Shown: positions 34,663 to 47,551, counted from the stretch's first letter. The stretch is DNA of 64,000 nt from Sequoia sempervirens (GCA_007258455.2 VDFB02000001.1:13971747-14035746), one strand, 5' to 3'. Numbers and translations: made by a program. The notes: generated by a model from the letters alone, not told the origin.

Positions 34663-35239
34663 GGGGATATCCCTCCTTTTCCTGGTATTTTCCTGTATCG
34701 CAAGTTCTCACCTAGGCTCTTCAAAGGTAACTCTTTTGGTTGATGTTTCCTACATTGTGCTGGAGGATGGGGTCCCATTGAGTACCCTAAAGAAAGCATG
34801 TCTCATGGTGGGTACCTTAAGTATTTCAAAGGTAGACAAACTAATTTTTACTTTCCTAAACTCTTCTGCCACATATTCTCCCATCTGCTCAATCTCTGAG
34901 GGAAAGGCTTGACCTATTGTAGAGCTGGGAGATTGGGCTTTAGTTTGACTCAACTAGCTTTGGGGCTAATTTTGAGATTGATTTTGAGGCCCGTTCTTGT
35001 TAAGATATTGGGTGGGTACATGGGGAAGTCCAGGGTTGTTTCTGGCATTAGGGTCAGGCAGGGTAGCATGATGATTCAGTGGAGTAGAAGTTGTAAAGGG
35101 CCCACCTGCCTACCTATTTCTAAGCAAGTAGGGAGTTGATCTTTGATGGAACATATGGACCTCATCTATGCATGGTTCTTCTTCGTCTAGTGGATCATTT
35201 TCTAAAGAATCAAAATGTTGAGCCAAGGTTTGTTCGTTA

Positions 35240-36990
35240 CTTACCTCTTACACTTCTTCACTCCTAATGGGAGTAGGCTCAACTTCAGGCTTGTTATAGT
35301 CACTCGGAGGGAACGATGCTTGGTTGACCATGAGATAGGAGGAATCATATGGCTCGGACGGGATGATGTCCCTATAGTCAGCACTATCAAATGCATTTTT
35401 CACTTCTACTTGGAATATTTCAACAGCTATCTGGAATTCGGGGCAATCCAACTTGGAGTGTCTACTAGTTTTGTGAATCCGACACCATCCAGACAAAGTT
35501 GCCTCAGCAAGGTATACTCCATTGGTCATATTTTAATTACTAGTTGGTTGGTCAAAAGGCGTAGGGACACCTCCATTGTTGGGCCTTGTATTCCACGTAC
35601 GACTCTAGCTCTGGGAAGGTCTCCTTTCGAAAATTTGATTAGAGTTTTGTCCTTTATTATGATTCTGCCTTGAGGGGGTGCTTGCTTCTCGGTTGTCCCT
35701 ACTATCCCTATTATCTCGGTTATCTTTATTAAGATTGGCCTAGAGGTTACACTGAGACACTTGTAACTAATTATTCTGATTTCTTAAGTGTGTCATCTCG
35801 ATGGACATTTTCCTTATCATTTTTGTTAACTCCTCGAGCTTGTCTTTCTCTGTGGTACTACCTAGACGTGATACCGGATTTTGGAGAAATATGGGTGAGG
35901 TCACCGACTGATTCTAGTGTGCTAGAAGAAATTCTGGCCCTAGTAGGTACAATGGTGCTTGGGGCTGCTATGAATACACCTGCTGTTGTTGGGCAGCCTG
36001 AGAATAGTTGTGCTATAGTTGAGGCTACAAATAGGAAGGCACAGGAGGTGCATAATTCAATGGCTGTCTTGGGTGCAGTACGATGGGAAATTGAGGTATC
36101 TGGTTCATAAGAGGGGTTTGATGAGTGAATTCCTGATTGAGCCCTTGAATCTGTATCGGGTGTGCCACCGGTCCTAATGAGGGTAGAGGGCCAGAGATAT
36201 TTTGTCCCAAATTTGCACTGACCACAATAGCCTCTGTATAGGCCATCACCAATGAGGTGGGTGGCGGATGCATCCTTTTCATTAGGGCTGATGTGAGGTT
36301 GTCCAATTCCGCATAGTAAACTGGGAGAGTTGTGAAATCATTATGAAGGTATGGGTCTTGAAGCCTTGTAAAGGCACAATGAAAGCATTCATTGAAGGAC
36401 CCAATGGGTTCGTTGACTTCCCTCCTGATGGACATAAACTGCCTATATAACTCTGAAGGGCTGATCGAGATTTTATATTTCTATAGGAAATCACTCTTCA
36501 TTAGGTTCCATGAGGTGACAAATTCCCTCGGCAGATTGATGTACCAATACAAAGCCTCTTCGCCCAACGAATGTGGAAAAAGGCGACAGGAAAAATCCTT
36601 GTGATCAACCTGCATTTCAGTAATTGTTGTCTCAATTATTTTGATATGTTATTCAGTTGTTCTTTGTGGGTCACGAGGATTGAACTTTGAACAAAAGACT
36701 TTCGGATTCTTGGACATGTCATGGTAAACAACAAAATGTATGGGCAAAGAATTTTGTGCCAACCAAGCCATGGCGGGAGGCGGAGGTGGTGTCTGCTATT
36801 GAAAAATAGAAAGTTGGATTTGTGTTGGCAATAGAACAACAAGCTGAGACAACACCTGAGTTGCAATTGTTTGAGTTGTACCTTGGACTGGGGGGCTGGG
36901 AGAGAAGCAATTCCCTGGCTGCTGGAGGTGGGGAGTGAAAATGCAGTTTTAGATGATCGGGTGGAAGACGAATGCAAGCCAAATGAGGGT
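35240..36990 (-). pseudogene. Gypsy gag (capsid and zinc knuckle)
   Basis: Starting near an ATG at 36771, frames read MAWLAQNSLPIHFVVYHDMS, FPHSLGEEALYWY, LPREFVTSWNLMKSDFL and VNEPIGSFNECFHCAFTRLQ. This is the Retrotrans_gag capsid pattern. Further on, WCRIHKTSRHSKLDC (about 35490-35445) is a C-x2-H-x4-H-x4-C knuckle, a variant common in plant gypsy gag. Several stops break it. The product would package element RNA into particles. Confidence 0.8.
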
Positions 36991-37173
36991 GAAGGTGGAA
37001 TGGAAGTGGGTGGAATGGAGGGAGAGGAAGAAACTATGCTGCGTCCCTTAATTCACTTTTCCCTTGTAGGAGGCTGCAACTCTTGGAGTTCTCCCTTATT
37101 TGGTGTTGACCGTAAAACTCTTTGAAATCTTTATGGGGAGAACGATCCGATTCGATTCGGCTTCACAGGGTGG

Positions 37174-37194
37174 CCCTCCTTCTAGCGCCAGTTC
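37174..37194 (-). promoter_or_regulatory. Candidate primer-binding site of the gypsy unit
   Basis: Minus-strand TGGCGCTAGAAGGAGGG follows the LTR end (..CCCATCAATA, then GAAC). A TGG start four bases after a 5' LTR is the expected place and form. I could not assign the tRNA. Confidence 0.6.
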
Positions 37195-38081
37195 TATTGA
37201 TGGGTGTTTTGCACACTTTCTCAACACAGGCAGTACACGAATGTACTACCTCTCTTGAAAGGAAATCTCCCATGGCAAGGTGCTGAAAATCTCCCCAAGG
37301 TCTCTCGGGTGTTAGGTCATGACTTGCATGGAACCCCCTCAGTTGATTTTGATGTGATTTTGCTGGTAATCATAAGGTGGACTTATGCAGTTGGATGCAA
37401 GGTAGATCTTCAAATCAGAAGTTTCTAAGATGGAGATCGAGTTTCACTTTGTTGTAGGTTCGGACAGTGATCAAAAACTTTGATATTATTTTTGAATTTA
37501 GCTTTACAATGTGCAATGAACCTTGGTATAATCCACTTCTAAAAAAAAAGGAAAAGAGTGGGGAAGGTGGAGAGTTCTTGGATCTGCAACTAACTATGAA
37601 CAGTAATCATGGAGTTCCTGCAATGGACAGCTTCCTGAAAACAATATTCCACTTAACCAGAAATCTCACACTCTCGTGAAATTTTTGCTACCTTCCAAGG
37701 TCTGCATATATTTCACCTTCCATTCACCATGTGCAAACATGAACAAAGGCGAAAGTGTGGAGCAACTTTGAATTTTAGTCTAGACTAACTTTACACAGCC
37801 ATCCACCAGCAACAAACAACAAAAAGTATGGACTTAAAAAAGACATCTACATAGAAGAAAATTTTCATAACTACTGAACAACATTTCCAAAATCTACCAA
37901 ATCAAGAACACAACTAACTAAAATAGCAATATAAATCTAAGTAAAGTATCTAACAATGAAGGTTCAACCATGAAACACGTGGAGAAGCTAGAAAATGCAC
38001 TAAGTCAATGTATTTTCATTAAAATTTCAGCAACATGTCTTTACAACAACTCAAATCTCTTTTGCAAATGAGAGGAGAGCC

Positions 38082-38090
38082 CTATTTATA
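38082..38090 (-). promoter_or_regulatory. TATA box of the gypsy 5' LTR (copy B)
   Basis: Minus-strand TATAAATAG after gggcac. This is the copy placed to drive transcription through gag-pol. Confidence 0.7.
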
Positions 38091-38278
38091 GTGCCCAAAA
38101 ATTTAAATGAATGGCCAAGATTAATTCTCATTGTGTGGCCAAGATTCATTACAAAATAGGGTTTTACCAACCCTCAATATATTACAATTTAAAATTACAT
38201 TTTGTCTCCTTCCCTATTTCGTCCTCTAGTGATGAAACTGTAGCATTTTGTCTTTTGCTAATTGCTCTTTTGCTGTAG

Positions 38279-39479
38279 CTACTCCTTTGGGGGTTCTTTG
38301 TTGTTGACAAGGCTGTCTCCTTGCTTCTTTGAAGCTGTATACTCCATGAACTTCAAAATGACTGGCTGGAGCTTTTCCATCTCAATGATTTCATACCGCA
38401 ACATTTGGTAGCTCCATTCTTTGGCATTATCTTCTAGCTTCTTACAGTCCTCATCATATTTTTCACCTTGATCTTTGAATAGCTCCGATTGGTTGAATGC
38501 ACAGGCAGAAAAACTCATGAACTCCACCATTATGTTGCCAGATATCCCATCCTCCATCTTCTTCTGAAAGTAAGGTTTTACTTTTTCTGGATCCATCTGT
38601 ACTGCAGGCATGTCGTACTCCATCATCAGCTTGAGGTATCGAGTACATTCCGCCCTAATTTATTTAACCCATTCAATATCCATATCCACCTTACTCATTA
38701 TCTACTCCATTCTTTCTTTCCTATTGTCAAAATCACACCTCCACATGTCCATCAGCCAGTGATCATCCTTTTTGAATGTCAGCTCCTTCTCCCATGCGGC
38801 TTTTGGCAACTGAAGGATAGCTTCGATCTTTGGAAAGTTGAGTCGTATGTTGTAGGGAAGTCGGTGCAAAGCTTCCTCGTGCTTTCCAAAGTTTGTTGTA
38901 GATCTAAGAACTTGTTGGTTGTTCGCACAACCCGAATAATTCCCATGTTCCCGACGTACAAGACTTGTTGGAAGCAACTCTTTGTAGTCTTTTCCAAGTT
39001 CTTTCTTCTCTCCATCTTATCAATTTGTTCTTTGGATAGTAGCTGGGGTGTGGCCATGGATGTGGTAGGCAGGTCATCTACCAAAGACCATTGTTGGATG
39101 TAATCTGTCAAGGTAGCTACCTATTCCTTGAGCTCATCTTTCAAAATCTTGTCCTATTTTATTAAGTGTACTACTGTGGCCACCGACTCCTCAAGATGCC
39201 CTACCTTCTGTTCCCTAGTAGCGGTTCCTAGATCCATGGTGGAGATGTTTTAGGTTATTCCCTCCTGGCCTACCACAGGCATTACTATTTGCACAGCTTG
39301 GGACCTAGAGGCATCCATCGTCATCCTAGATCTGATCTTAGGATTCTTCTCTTTTCTAGTTGTGATCTATGCTCAGACTAAAATAGCCTCTAACTTCGCC
39401 CTTGGGTCCCTTAGTGCAGGGGTTTTCTTTTCAAGCTATCTTTCTAGCCATTTGGGCATAGTAGCCTTTTCCTTAGGTG
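38279..39479 (-). pseudogene. U3-encoded ORF, C-terminal part (copy B)
   Basis: It matches the last third of copy A, from the acidic/helical part to the ending NNKEPPKE and TAG at 38281-38279. Several stops and shifts are present. The function is unknown. Confidence 0.65.
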
Positions 39480-39557
39480 TGGTTTTGTTGCTGGGACCCT
39501 CAACCATTCGAGAATAGTAACCTTTTCTTTAGGTGTGGTCTTTCCAGCCATTTGTTG
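39444..39557. other. Inversion junction between LTR copies B and C
   Basis: The minus-oriented copy B ends and plus-oriented copy C begins here. The phrase atagtarccttttcyttaggtgtggt occurs twice (about 39461-39486 and 39513-39538). ccagCCATTTG then leads into TGCCCTCAGC. CCATTTG is present both in the B-side source and just upstream of TGCCCTCAAC in copy A, so it is microhomology shared by the two joined sequences. Confidence 0.7.
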
Positions 39558-41808
39558 TGCCCTCAGCACACACACCCCGTTTGGAACGAGGACCCTCTTT
39601 TTCTTTCACCTTGCCAGGTCATTGTATATTGCCTCATTTTGCATGCCCCATTTTTGTTTCCTAGGTGCTCAGCACACCTCGAAAGTCTCATCTTAAATTG
39701 ACCGTGTTTCGCCCCTTCAATTTTGTTAAGTTCTAGCGCCTTGCGGGGTCTCCTTGGCATTTTGCCTCTACCAGCGGCCTTGGAGCCTGCCGAGCCCGCC
39801 CCTTCGGGTTTCCCTAGCTAGGTTTTCCTTTTGTGTCCATCGTCCCGAATGGCGAAAGGATCCTGCCTTCCCGGGCTTTGGGACCCGGCTCTCGATTTTC
39901 CGTCCGCTCTAACTTGTAAAATTTTCTCAGCTACCTTCGAACGAGTCTGGGCCTGGTCCTCCGGAGTTCCGTGCGGAACCCATCGATCCCGACGATAAAC
40001 TAGTGGCGGACTTCTGCCCTTCGGGCCCCAACTTACCCTTTGCCGCCGGTGATTTCCAAGATTGCCGCAACCCCGTGTCTTTCTGGTCCCCGGGTCCTAG
40101 ACCTCCCACTGCCGCCCACGAATTCAAATTCACCAACCACCTGCTATGTTGTACATACATGTAATGAGGCCATTAATGGCAGTGGAAGCATAAATATTTT
40201 GGGCAACCTATCATTTTCACTTGTCAGGTTTGTAGAAAGAGATCACAAGCTTGTTAGAGAGAAGTCCACCACCTACGTCGATCGTCGCCCTTGCACCTAT
40301 TGCCGTTGCTTCGCGACCATCAGTGGATCCCACGCCTTCTCGCATCTGGTGTCCATGGTAGGTTTACTGTTTTCCCTCCTGATCAATTTTTCATGATTTT
40401 AAAGCTTTAAATGAACAAACACGGGGTGAAAGGACATGTGATTGATAAAACAAAATGAAACGCACAAAACCCATGTTTTTGATTCTTTGAAAAACCTCCA
40501 AATTGCTCTTGAATTCACAACTGAAACTTCACCCCATCGTGGCGGTTCTTCACCCAGGGGCGTTCATGCCCTTTGGGCTCGGGTCTCCTCTTGGTAGTCA
40601 AAAACTGAACAGCGAACACTAGCCAGAATGACTATCTAATCCCTCGGGTCTGGAGTCTTGAACTTCCATCGTCCCTTCACCATCGAGGTTAGAACTTGAA
40701 CATCCAAACTTGGCCACTGCTCTGGCTCTTTAGGCCTGAATCTTCAGACTTCCATGTCTGGAAGTCCGCGAGGATGCTGCCATCCCAAATGGCGAAGCCA
40801 CCCCATCCGCCCGAGCTTCAGAGCCCGCATATCCTTTTGCCGTCTGCTTTTCCTGCGATCTCAACTACCCATTTCCCTCCCGGGTCCCGGTTCGTAGACT
40901 TTCGTCCCGTCTTCGCCGTTTTGAATGACGAACCTTTGACAACCTTCTGTCTCCTAGGCCCTAGGCCTCCATTCACCACCTGGGGATTGAAATTGAACTT
41001 ATATTGTCCTCGTCATTTCCAAGCCCCATCCTTCAGAGCTCTATTCGGGTTTCACCATCCTTAACATCGAACCTTCGGTGGAACTTCGCCCTCTAGGCCC
41101 TAAGGTCTCATCAGTCATCTGTGTGCATGATAGATTTCAAACGGCCACTGCCTTACTCCTTTCCAGCCTCTAGGATCTGCCTCCTTGCTCACCATGGAAC
41201 CTTAAAGTGTATTCTGATGTCCAACCTAGGTGTCAGGTCTGGTCCTCTGGGCCGCTCCATCCAAACTTCCGTCTGGCGATTACCATTCTAGACGGCGAAA
41301 GCACAATGGTTTCCTGGCCCCTATTTCCCGAGCACTTTGAAAACTAAAAACTACCAACCGCCCTTGGACCCTCCGGGTCTTGGACCCTGGGGTTCCGCCC
41401 TCGAAACTCTGTTCCTACTTAGACGTTCCAAATAGCCAACTTTGGATGGCTTTCCGGCCTTGTACCTCTGGTTGCTCCCAAATTGATCCAAATGACCTCA
41501 AACTTGAAATCTGATCTCAACCCATCTGCTTAATTTCAACCCTCCTCATTACAGGCTTGTTGAACCATCAAAATTCGGTTGAGAGAAATCTATTGAATCG
41601 CTCTACCCTATTTTCCCTTCCAAGACAACATTCCTTCTAAGGAACTTTGGGCCTCTGGGCCCAGATTCCCCGAAGACCCTCGATTTAAAGACTAGTGAGA
41701 TATGCAAGGAAAGTATCATTTTATGAACATTAAATTGTTTAAAGATTGATTTTGTGCATTGGATTTTAACTAACATCAAGACTTTCATGATCAATTGCAC
41801 TGACTATG

Positions 41809-41822
41809 CCTTTGCTTGCAGG
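41809..41822 (+). promoter_or_regulatory. Candidate splice acceptor before the U3 ORF (copy C)
   Basis: cctttgcttgcag|G is six bases ahead of the ATG at 41827, as in copy A. Confidence 0.5.
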
Positions 41823-41826
41823 ATAT

Positions 41827-44800
41827 ATGGAATCTAGTATAAGACCCTTGGGTGCAGCTGCGGAGAAGGACAAAGGGAAGAAACTGGGCAAGACTCCTCG
41901 AGAAAAATAGGACAAGGATCAAATGAAGTACCAGTTCCAGGGTGAACCCCTGCACTCAAATATTGCCACAGATTGGAAAGAAATCACCAACACCAATATC
42001 GGCCATGTCAATATTGACGAGTTTATACAAAGGGTCAGAGTCATCCCAACGACCAAAAGTGCAAGGCTTATCAAACAAAGTGGAATAGAAAAGGCTTCAG
42101 GCTTCCCTCCATCCCTCGTGGCCCCTGAGCTGGTTATGGCTTGTTGGCAGGCCTATCAACCTGATACAAGAACAATTATTGACAGGGATGGTAACCTTCT
42201 CATCGACATATCAGATGAAGGAATCACAAAAACCTTCCATATCCCCACCTTCGTTGAGATGGAGACACCTACCATAGAGGAATGCCAAGCAGAATGAGAT
42301 GATAACCCGACCGGCTGCAAAAAATTAATAAATCAGCATTGGCTTAAGGAAAAATGGGGTAGCGTTGTGAAGGTTCCTCACAAACTCTTCCGCAGTGAGT
42401 TTCATGAATATTACCATGACTTGGTCACAATGCTGAGCAGGGTTATGGGTCTCCCTACTGCGGCCTTCTTTTAGGGGTGGATAGTATACTTTGTTGAATA
42501 GATCCTCTGTGGAGATGAAGATGTCACCACCAAGTACTTGTTCTACTGGGAAGGTATAATAAGCGACTGCTTCCATGAGCAGTTCCTCAATGTGAAGAAA
42601 AGCTCCAAGTTCTACATGACTTCATATCTCGTCTACTCCTTGGCAGACCGGAGGTAGTACAATGGGTTGTTCATGGCACCCGATAGGGAGCAGGGACGAA
42701 AATTGAAGGCCTATGACAAATATCCCTAGCTCCAGTACCAAAATTTTAAGGAGTATTGCAGGGTCAATGACACCTCCATTGGCCATATCATCAGATTGAT
42801 TCCTGGGGATTTTGAAAGAAGGGTTTCCCACAGTGCTTGGGCCTTCCTAAAGCAATACGCCTTCCTCCTCATTCAATATCCAAATTTTACATACATCCAT
42901 GCCCAGGGCTTCAAGGAAAGGCTGAACAAGCTGCCTCAATGCCCCAATGACTGGATCATCCTATTGGAGCTTTCTTGACAACTGCAACACATATAGTCAG
43001 TCCTCACTGGCAAACACTTGGTGGGGATCTTTTATCCCTTGACTTTCGGCCAAGGAACGTACAAGTTACAAACCTCCCAGTGCGCTAGGAATTCCGAAAA
43101 GGAATTGAAAGATTATCATTTTCACCTGCACACTGCTCACCCCAGGTAGACTAGTACAAACATGTAAGGAAGGCATTGGGGTCAGGGTACGCCCATCTTC
43201 ACCATATTGAGGACTTATGGGCAGATTGTCAGGATGACAAGGAAGTGTGGGCAAGGCACTATATGTGGATGACTACAAATTTTGTAAGAAAGGTGCAACC
43301 ATTCCCCATACTAGACCAAGTCGAAGAAGATGACAACACCATGATGGACCCTAGATATCCTATAGTCACCAATTTGTCGCTACCAACAATAGACTGGGAT
43401 GAACAGGAGGTCGATGAACTTGACATTATAACCAAGCCTATCTTGGCCCGAACCAAAGAATGGATTGATGGACAAGTGGCTCGATTGAAGCAACATGGGG
43501 TGATTTTGACATATGAAGGACTTAAAAGTCAGCTAATTTCCATAGAGAAAGCCACTACCACCACTTCAACGGGCAGGACATCCAAGTATCCTTTGGTCAC
43601 CAGATCCAAGAAGAGGAAAGAGACGGAAATGAAGCAGTCTCCTGACCCCAAGGTTTATACAAGGAAATATTTAGGGGGCTCACCCTCCAAAAGACTTAAG
43701 CAAATAGGGGGAACCACATAGCAGCCCTTAATCCAAGAGGAAGAAGCAAAGGGTACAGATCAAGTAGAACCTCTTTTGGTTCTCCCTGCTCTGAATGCCC
43801 CACCACCTACCTCTCTAGCTATGGTTGCCACATCCCCACCGGCAGTAGACATCTCCCTCCATCTCGCCCCTTCACCTTCGGCCGAGCCTGTGATAGTAAT
43901 TTATTCTTCCTCCGCTGCAATGTCACCCACTACCTCGCTCCCTTTAGCTACGGTGATGGCACCAATACCTGCCTCCGCTTTTCCTGAAGCCTTCTCCAAG
44001 CATATGCAAAATATCCATTCTGAGCTCTTTCAAATCCTTATGGTTCCCCCTCTTCAAGTAGCCCTAATGCAGGTCCTCACTACTGCCAAACCTTCACAGC
44101 CTCTGATAGGGCCACCAACTATGGAAGTCACCATGTTAATTTCTAAGGAATGGGAGAAGCGAGAGCAAGAAACTTCAAAGCAATTTTAAGAGGAAGTTGA
44201 CGGATACCATGAACACCCAGAATATGAGCATCGGACAATTGACAGGGTAGCTTATGAGGAGGAAGGAATTGGTTCCTCAGAGAGAAGGGATGAAGAAGAT
44301 GATGCTAGTGGTAGGATCATCATGCAAACCTTCGACGATGATCTTGAAGAAGAGATGGCCCGACAACTGAGGGATACTAAAGAAGAGGCAGAAAGGTCAC
44401 CTCTTAGCGAGTAAAAGTAGTAGGAAGATAAGCCTGAGGGTGAGGCTCAAACTATTAAGAGCCTAGAAATTGAGCAGCCTGAGGAGCACGCACACGAGGT
44501 TGAGCAAATTGAGGGAGAGAGGGGAGGAAGTGGAGAAGGAAGAAAGTCCCTAGTAGCAATTATCTACCGAGCCTCCTATTAAGTGCCTCATGTTCATCCA
44601 GGAATCCGATGAAGAGGAAGGAGATGTTGCTAAAAGGGAAGAAAGGGTCCCCAAGGATAAGAAAATAGAAGTCTCAACCAAGGAAGGTGAGGGTGATCAT
44701 GAATCACCTAAAGAAAAGGCTTATATGCCCAAATGGCTGGAAAGACAGCTTGAAAAGAAAACCCTCGCGCTGAGGGACCTAAGGGCGAAGCTAGAGGCTA

Positions 44801-45862
44801 TCTTTGCCCGAGCATAGATCACAACTAGAAAAGAGAAGAAGCCTAAGATTAGATCCAGGATGACAATGGATGCCTCTAGGTCCCGAGCTGTGCAAATAGC
44901 AACGCCTGTGGTAGGTTAGGAGGGAATAACCTATAACATCTCCACCATGGATCTAGGAACCGCTACTAGGGAACAAAAGGTAGGGCATCTTGAGGAGTTG
45001 GTGGCCACAGTAGTACACTTGATAAAACATGACAAGATTTTGAAATATGAGCTCAAGGCACAGGTAGCTGCCTTGACAGATTACATCCAACATTGGTCTT
45101 CGGTAGATGACTTGCCTACCACATCAACGACCACACCCCAGTTGCTATCCAAAGAAAAAATTGATAAGATGGAGAGAAGAAATAACTTGGAAAAGACTAC
45201 AAAGAGTTGGTTCTGACAAGTCTTGTATGTCGAGAACATGGGAATTAGCCGAGCTATGCAAATAACCAACAAGTTCTTAGATTTGCAGCAATCTTTGGAA
45301 ACCATGAGGAAAATTTTCACCGACTTCCCTGCAACATACGACTCAACCTTTCCAAAGATCGAAGCTATCCTTCAGTTGTCAAAAGCCACATGGGAGGAGC
45401 TGACATTCAAAAAGGATGATCACTGGCTGATGGATGTGTGGAGGCGGGATTTTGACAATAGGAAAGAAAGAATGGAGTATATAATGAGTAAGGTGGATCC
45501 AAATATTAAATGGGTTAAAGAAATTAGGGCGAAATGTGCTCGATACCTCAAGCTGATGACGGAGTATGACATGCCTGCAGTACAAATGGATCTGGAAAAA
45601 GTAAAACCTTACTTTTAGAAGAAGATGGAGGATGGGATGTCTGGTGACATAACGATGGAGTTCATGAGATCAGGGTGAAAAATATGATGAGGACTAGAAG
45701 TAGCTAGAAGATAATGCCAAAGAATGGAGCTAACAAATGTTGTGGTTCGAAATCATTGAGATGGAAAAGCTCCAATCAGTCATTCTAAAGTTCATGGAGT
45801 ATACAGCTTCAAAGAAGCAAGGAGACAACCTTGTCAAAAACAAAGAGCCCCCAAAGGAGTAG
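41827..45862 (+). pseudogene. U3-encoded ORF of unknown function (copy C)
   Basis: I do not recognise the family. Recognisable stretches are EGITKTFHIPTFVEMET, RVNDTSIGHIIRLIPGDFER, LPTIDWDEQEV, RSKKRKETEMKQ, a Pro/Ser/Thr/Ala-rich part with SPTTSLPLATVMAPIP, DEEEGD repeats, and the C-terminal MSKVDPNIKWVKEIRAKCAR. They occur in the same order as in copy A. It is broken by in-frame stops (for example after EECQAE at about 42297) and shifts. Relative to copy A it lacks part of the stretch around FMSFSAHAFDQSELF near 45665. No transmembrane segment, zinc finger or enzymatic motif is visible. The best open segments are 43176-43721 and 45223-45618. Confidence 0.65.
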
Positions 45863-46050
45863 CTACAACAAAAGAGAAATTAGCAAAAGACAAAATGCTA
45901 CAGTTTCGTCACTAGAGGATGAAATAGGGAAGGAGACAAAATGTAATTTTAAATTGTAATATATTTAGGGTTGGTGAAACCCTATTTTGTAATGAATCTT
46001 GGCCACACAATGAGAATTAATCTTGGCCATTCATTTAACTTTTTGGGCAC

Positions 46051-46059
46051 TATAAATAG
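46051..46059 (+). promoter_or_regulatory. TATA box of the inverted LTR (copy C)
   Basis: TATAAATAG follows ttgggcac. It faces outward into the level-2 LTR and the Penelope 3' region. Confidence 0.7.
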
Positions 46060-46951
46060 GGCTCTCCTCTCATTTGTAAAAGAGAGTTGAGTTGTTGTAA
46101 GGACATGCTGCTGAAATTTTAATGAAAATACATTGACTTAGTGCATTTTCTGGTTTCTTCACATGTTTCATGGTTCAACCTCCCTTGTTAGATACTTTAC
46201 TTAGATTTATATTTCTAATTTAGTTAGTTGTGTTCTTGATTTGGTAGATTTTGGAAATGTTGTTCGGTTGTTATGAAAATTCCTGCTATGTAGATGTCTT
46301 TTTTAAGTCCATACTTTTTGTTGTTTGCTACTGGTAGATGGCTATGTAAAGTTAGTCTGGACTAAAATTCAAAGTTGCTCCATACTTTCGTCTTTGTTCA
46401 TGCATGCACATGGTGAATGGAAGGTGAAATATATGCAGACCTTAGAAGATAGCACAAATTTCATGAGACTCTGAGATTTTTGGTTAAGTGGAATATTGTT
46501 TTCAGGAAGTTGTCCATTACAAGACCTCCATGATTACTGTTCGTAGTTAGTTTCAAATCCACGAGCTCTCCGCCTTCCCCACTCTTTTCCTTTTTTTTTT
46601 AGAAGTGGCCTATACCAAGGTTCATTACACATTGTAAAGCTAAATTCAAAGAAAATATCAAAGTTTTGGATCACTATCCAAACCTACAGCAAAGTGAAGC
46701 TCAATCTCCATGTTAGAAACTTTTGATATGAAGATCTACCTCGTATCTAGCTATGTAAGTTTTCCCTATGATTACCAGCAAAATCACATCAAAATCAACT
46801 GAGGGGGTTCCATGCAAGTCATGACTTGACACCCGAGAGACCTTGGGGATATTTTCAACACCTTGCTGTGTGAGATTTCCTTTCAAGAGAGGTAGTACAT
46901 TCGTGTATTGCTTGTGTTGAGAAAGTGTGCAAAACACCCATCAAAAGACAC

Positions 46952-47362
46952 ATCTTTTCCCAAACATCGGGCTACTTCAAGAGACGTGACTTCAGAAAAA
47001 GACTTATTCAGGATAGTTTGTATTCATTTGTCAATGATAAGACATTGTCATTCGATTAGATTAATCATATATCTGCCTCTAAGGAATCTGTCGATACACT
47101 TCATGTGCCAATAATACGTCAAGGATGTAAATAACGTAATTATTTTATATAATAGAATTATATGTTTGTGTCTAAACTCACAATGAAACAATAATTAATT
47201 CTAATAGATATAAACAATAGTAATTAAGAACAATAAATAAGTTTCATTGAGCATCTTAAATATGTATATTTTTTTTTAAAGAAAAAACATGAAGTGAGCA
47301 TCAACCATAAAAAATAGATAACCATAAAGAGTGCTTATGAGGAGGAAAGGGTGGTTATGACA
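46952..47362 (+). mobile_element. Level-2 solo LTR, right part
   Basis: This continues the element begun at 20953 and ends GGTTATGACA, followed by the TSD tcaaa (47363-47367). No coding region is seen. Confidence 0.8.
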
Positions 47363-47551
47363 TCAAAGCCCAAAATGAGAAATAGATCGATCATGACAAG
47401 TGTCAACATCACATGAGATGTGACATAATGATCTAATATTAACTCAACTAATAAAACATTGCTAAGTTTAGCTAAAGTGTGTGAGAATAAATTAGACTAA
47501 TAATCAATTAAAGATTAATTAATTATTAGTTAATGTATGATAACTCTAACA
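47363..47551 (-). mobile_element. Level-1 LTR element: 5' LTR, second part
   Basis: It includes the repeated TSD tcaaa and then matches 17965-18151, including catgacaagtgtcaacatca, ttaattattagttaatgt and the terminal CTCTAACA. The element's own TSD cttac follows at 47552-47556, matching 17755-17759. Confidence 0.92.

Larger units (their letters stand above)
37195..39479 (-). mobile_element. Truncated 5' LTR of the gypsy unit (copy B)
   Basis: It matches 21723-24008 closely; in a 110-bp stretch around the TATA box I count three differences. Its U5 end faces the primer-binding site, so it is the true 5' LTR. It contains R-U5, the TATA box (38090-38082), and the last ~400 codons of the U3 ORF. 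This proves that the ORF lies inside the LTR. It stops at 39479, where the sequence turns into the inverted copy. Confidence 0.85.
21723..46946 (-). mobile_element. Level-3 Ty3/gypsy unit, 25.2 kb, with inverted-duplicated 5' LTR
   Basis: The unit is flanked by a perfect gacac duplication (21718-21722 and 46947-46951). In minus-strand sense it holds an inverted LTR (46946-39548), a truncated LTR (39479-37195), the primer-binding site, gag, protease, RNase H, RT, second RNase H and integrase, a noncoding stretch, and a long 3' LTR ending at 21723. Both outer termini are the U5 end (TGTTGATGGG on the left, CCCATCAAAA on the right). A normal element would have a U3 end on one side. All genes are broken by stops. 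Confidence 0.85.
39548..46946 (+). mobile_element. Inverted full-length LTR of the gypsy unit (copy C)
   Basis: On the plus strand it matches the minus-strand sequence of 29141-21723 from TGCCCTCAGC to the U5 end CCCATCAAAA at 46937-46946. The TSD gacac follows at once. There is no primer-binding site after it. It contains the U3 ORF (41827-45862), a TATA box (46051-46059) and R-U5. Confidence 0.85.

Noticed and set aside
37195..46946. Copy C as an independent solo LTR inserted next to copy B
   Set aside because: No TSD surrounds copy C itself (tgttg before it, gacac after it), whereas the outer gacac pair encloses the whole A-to-C unit. It is kept only as the alternative to test.
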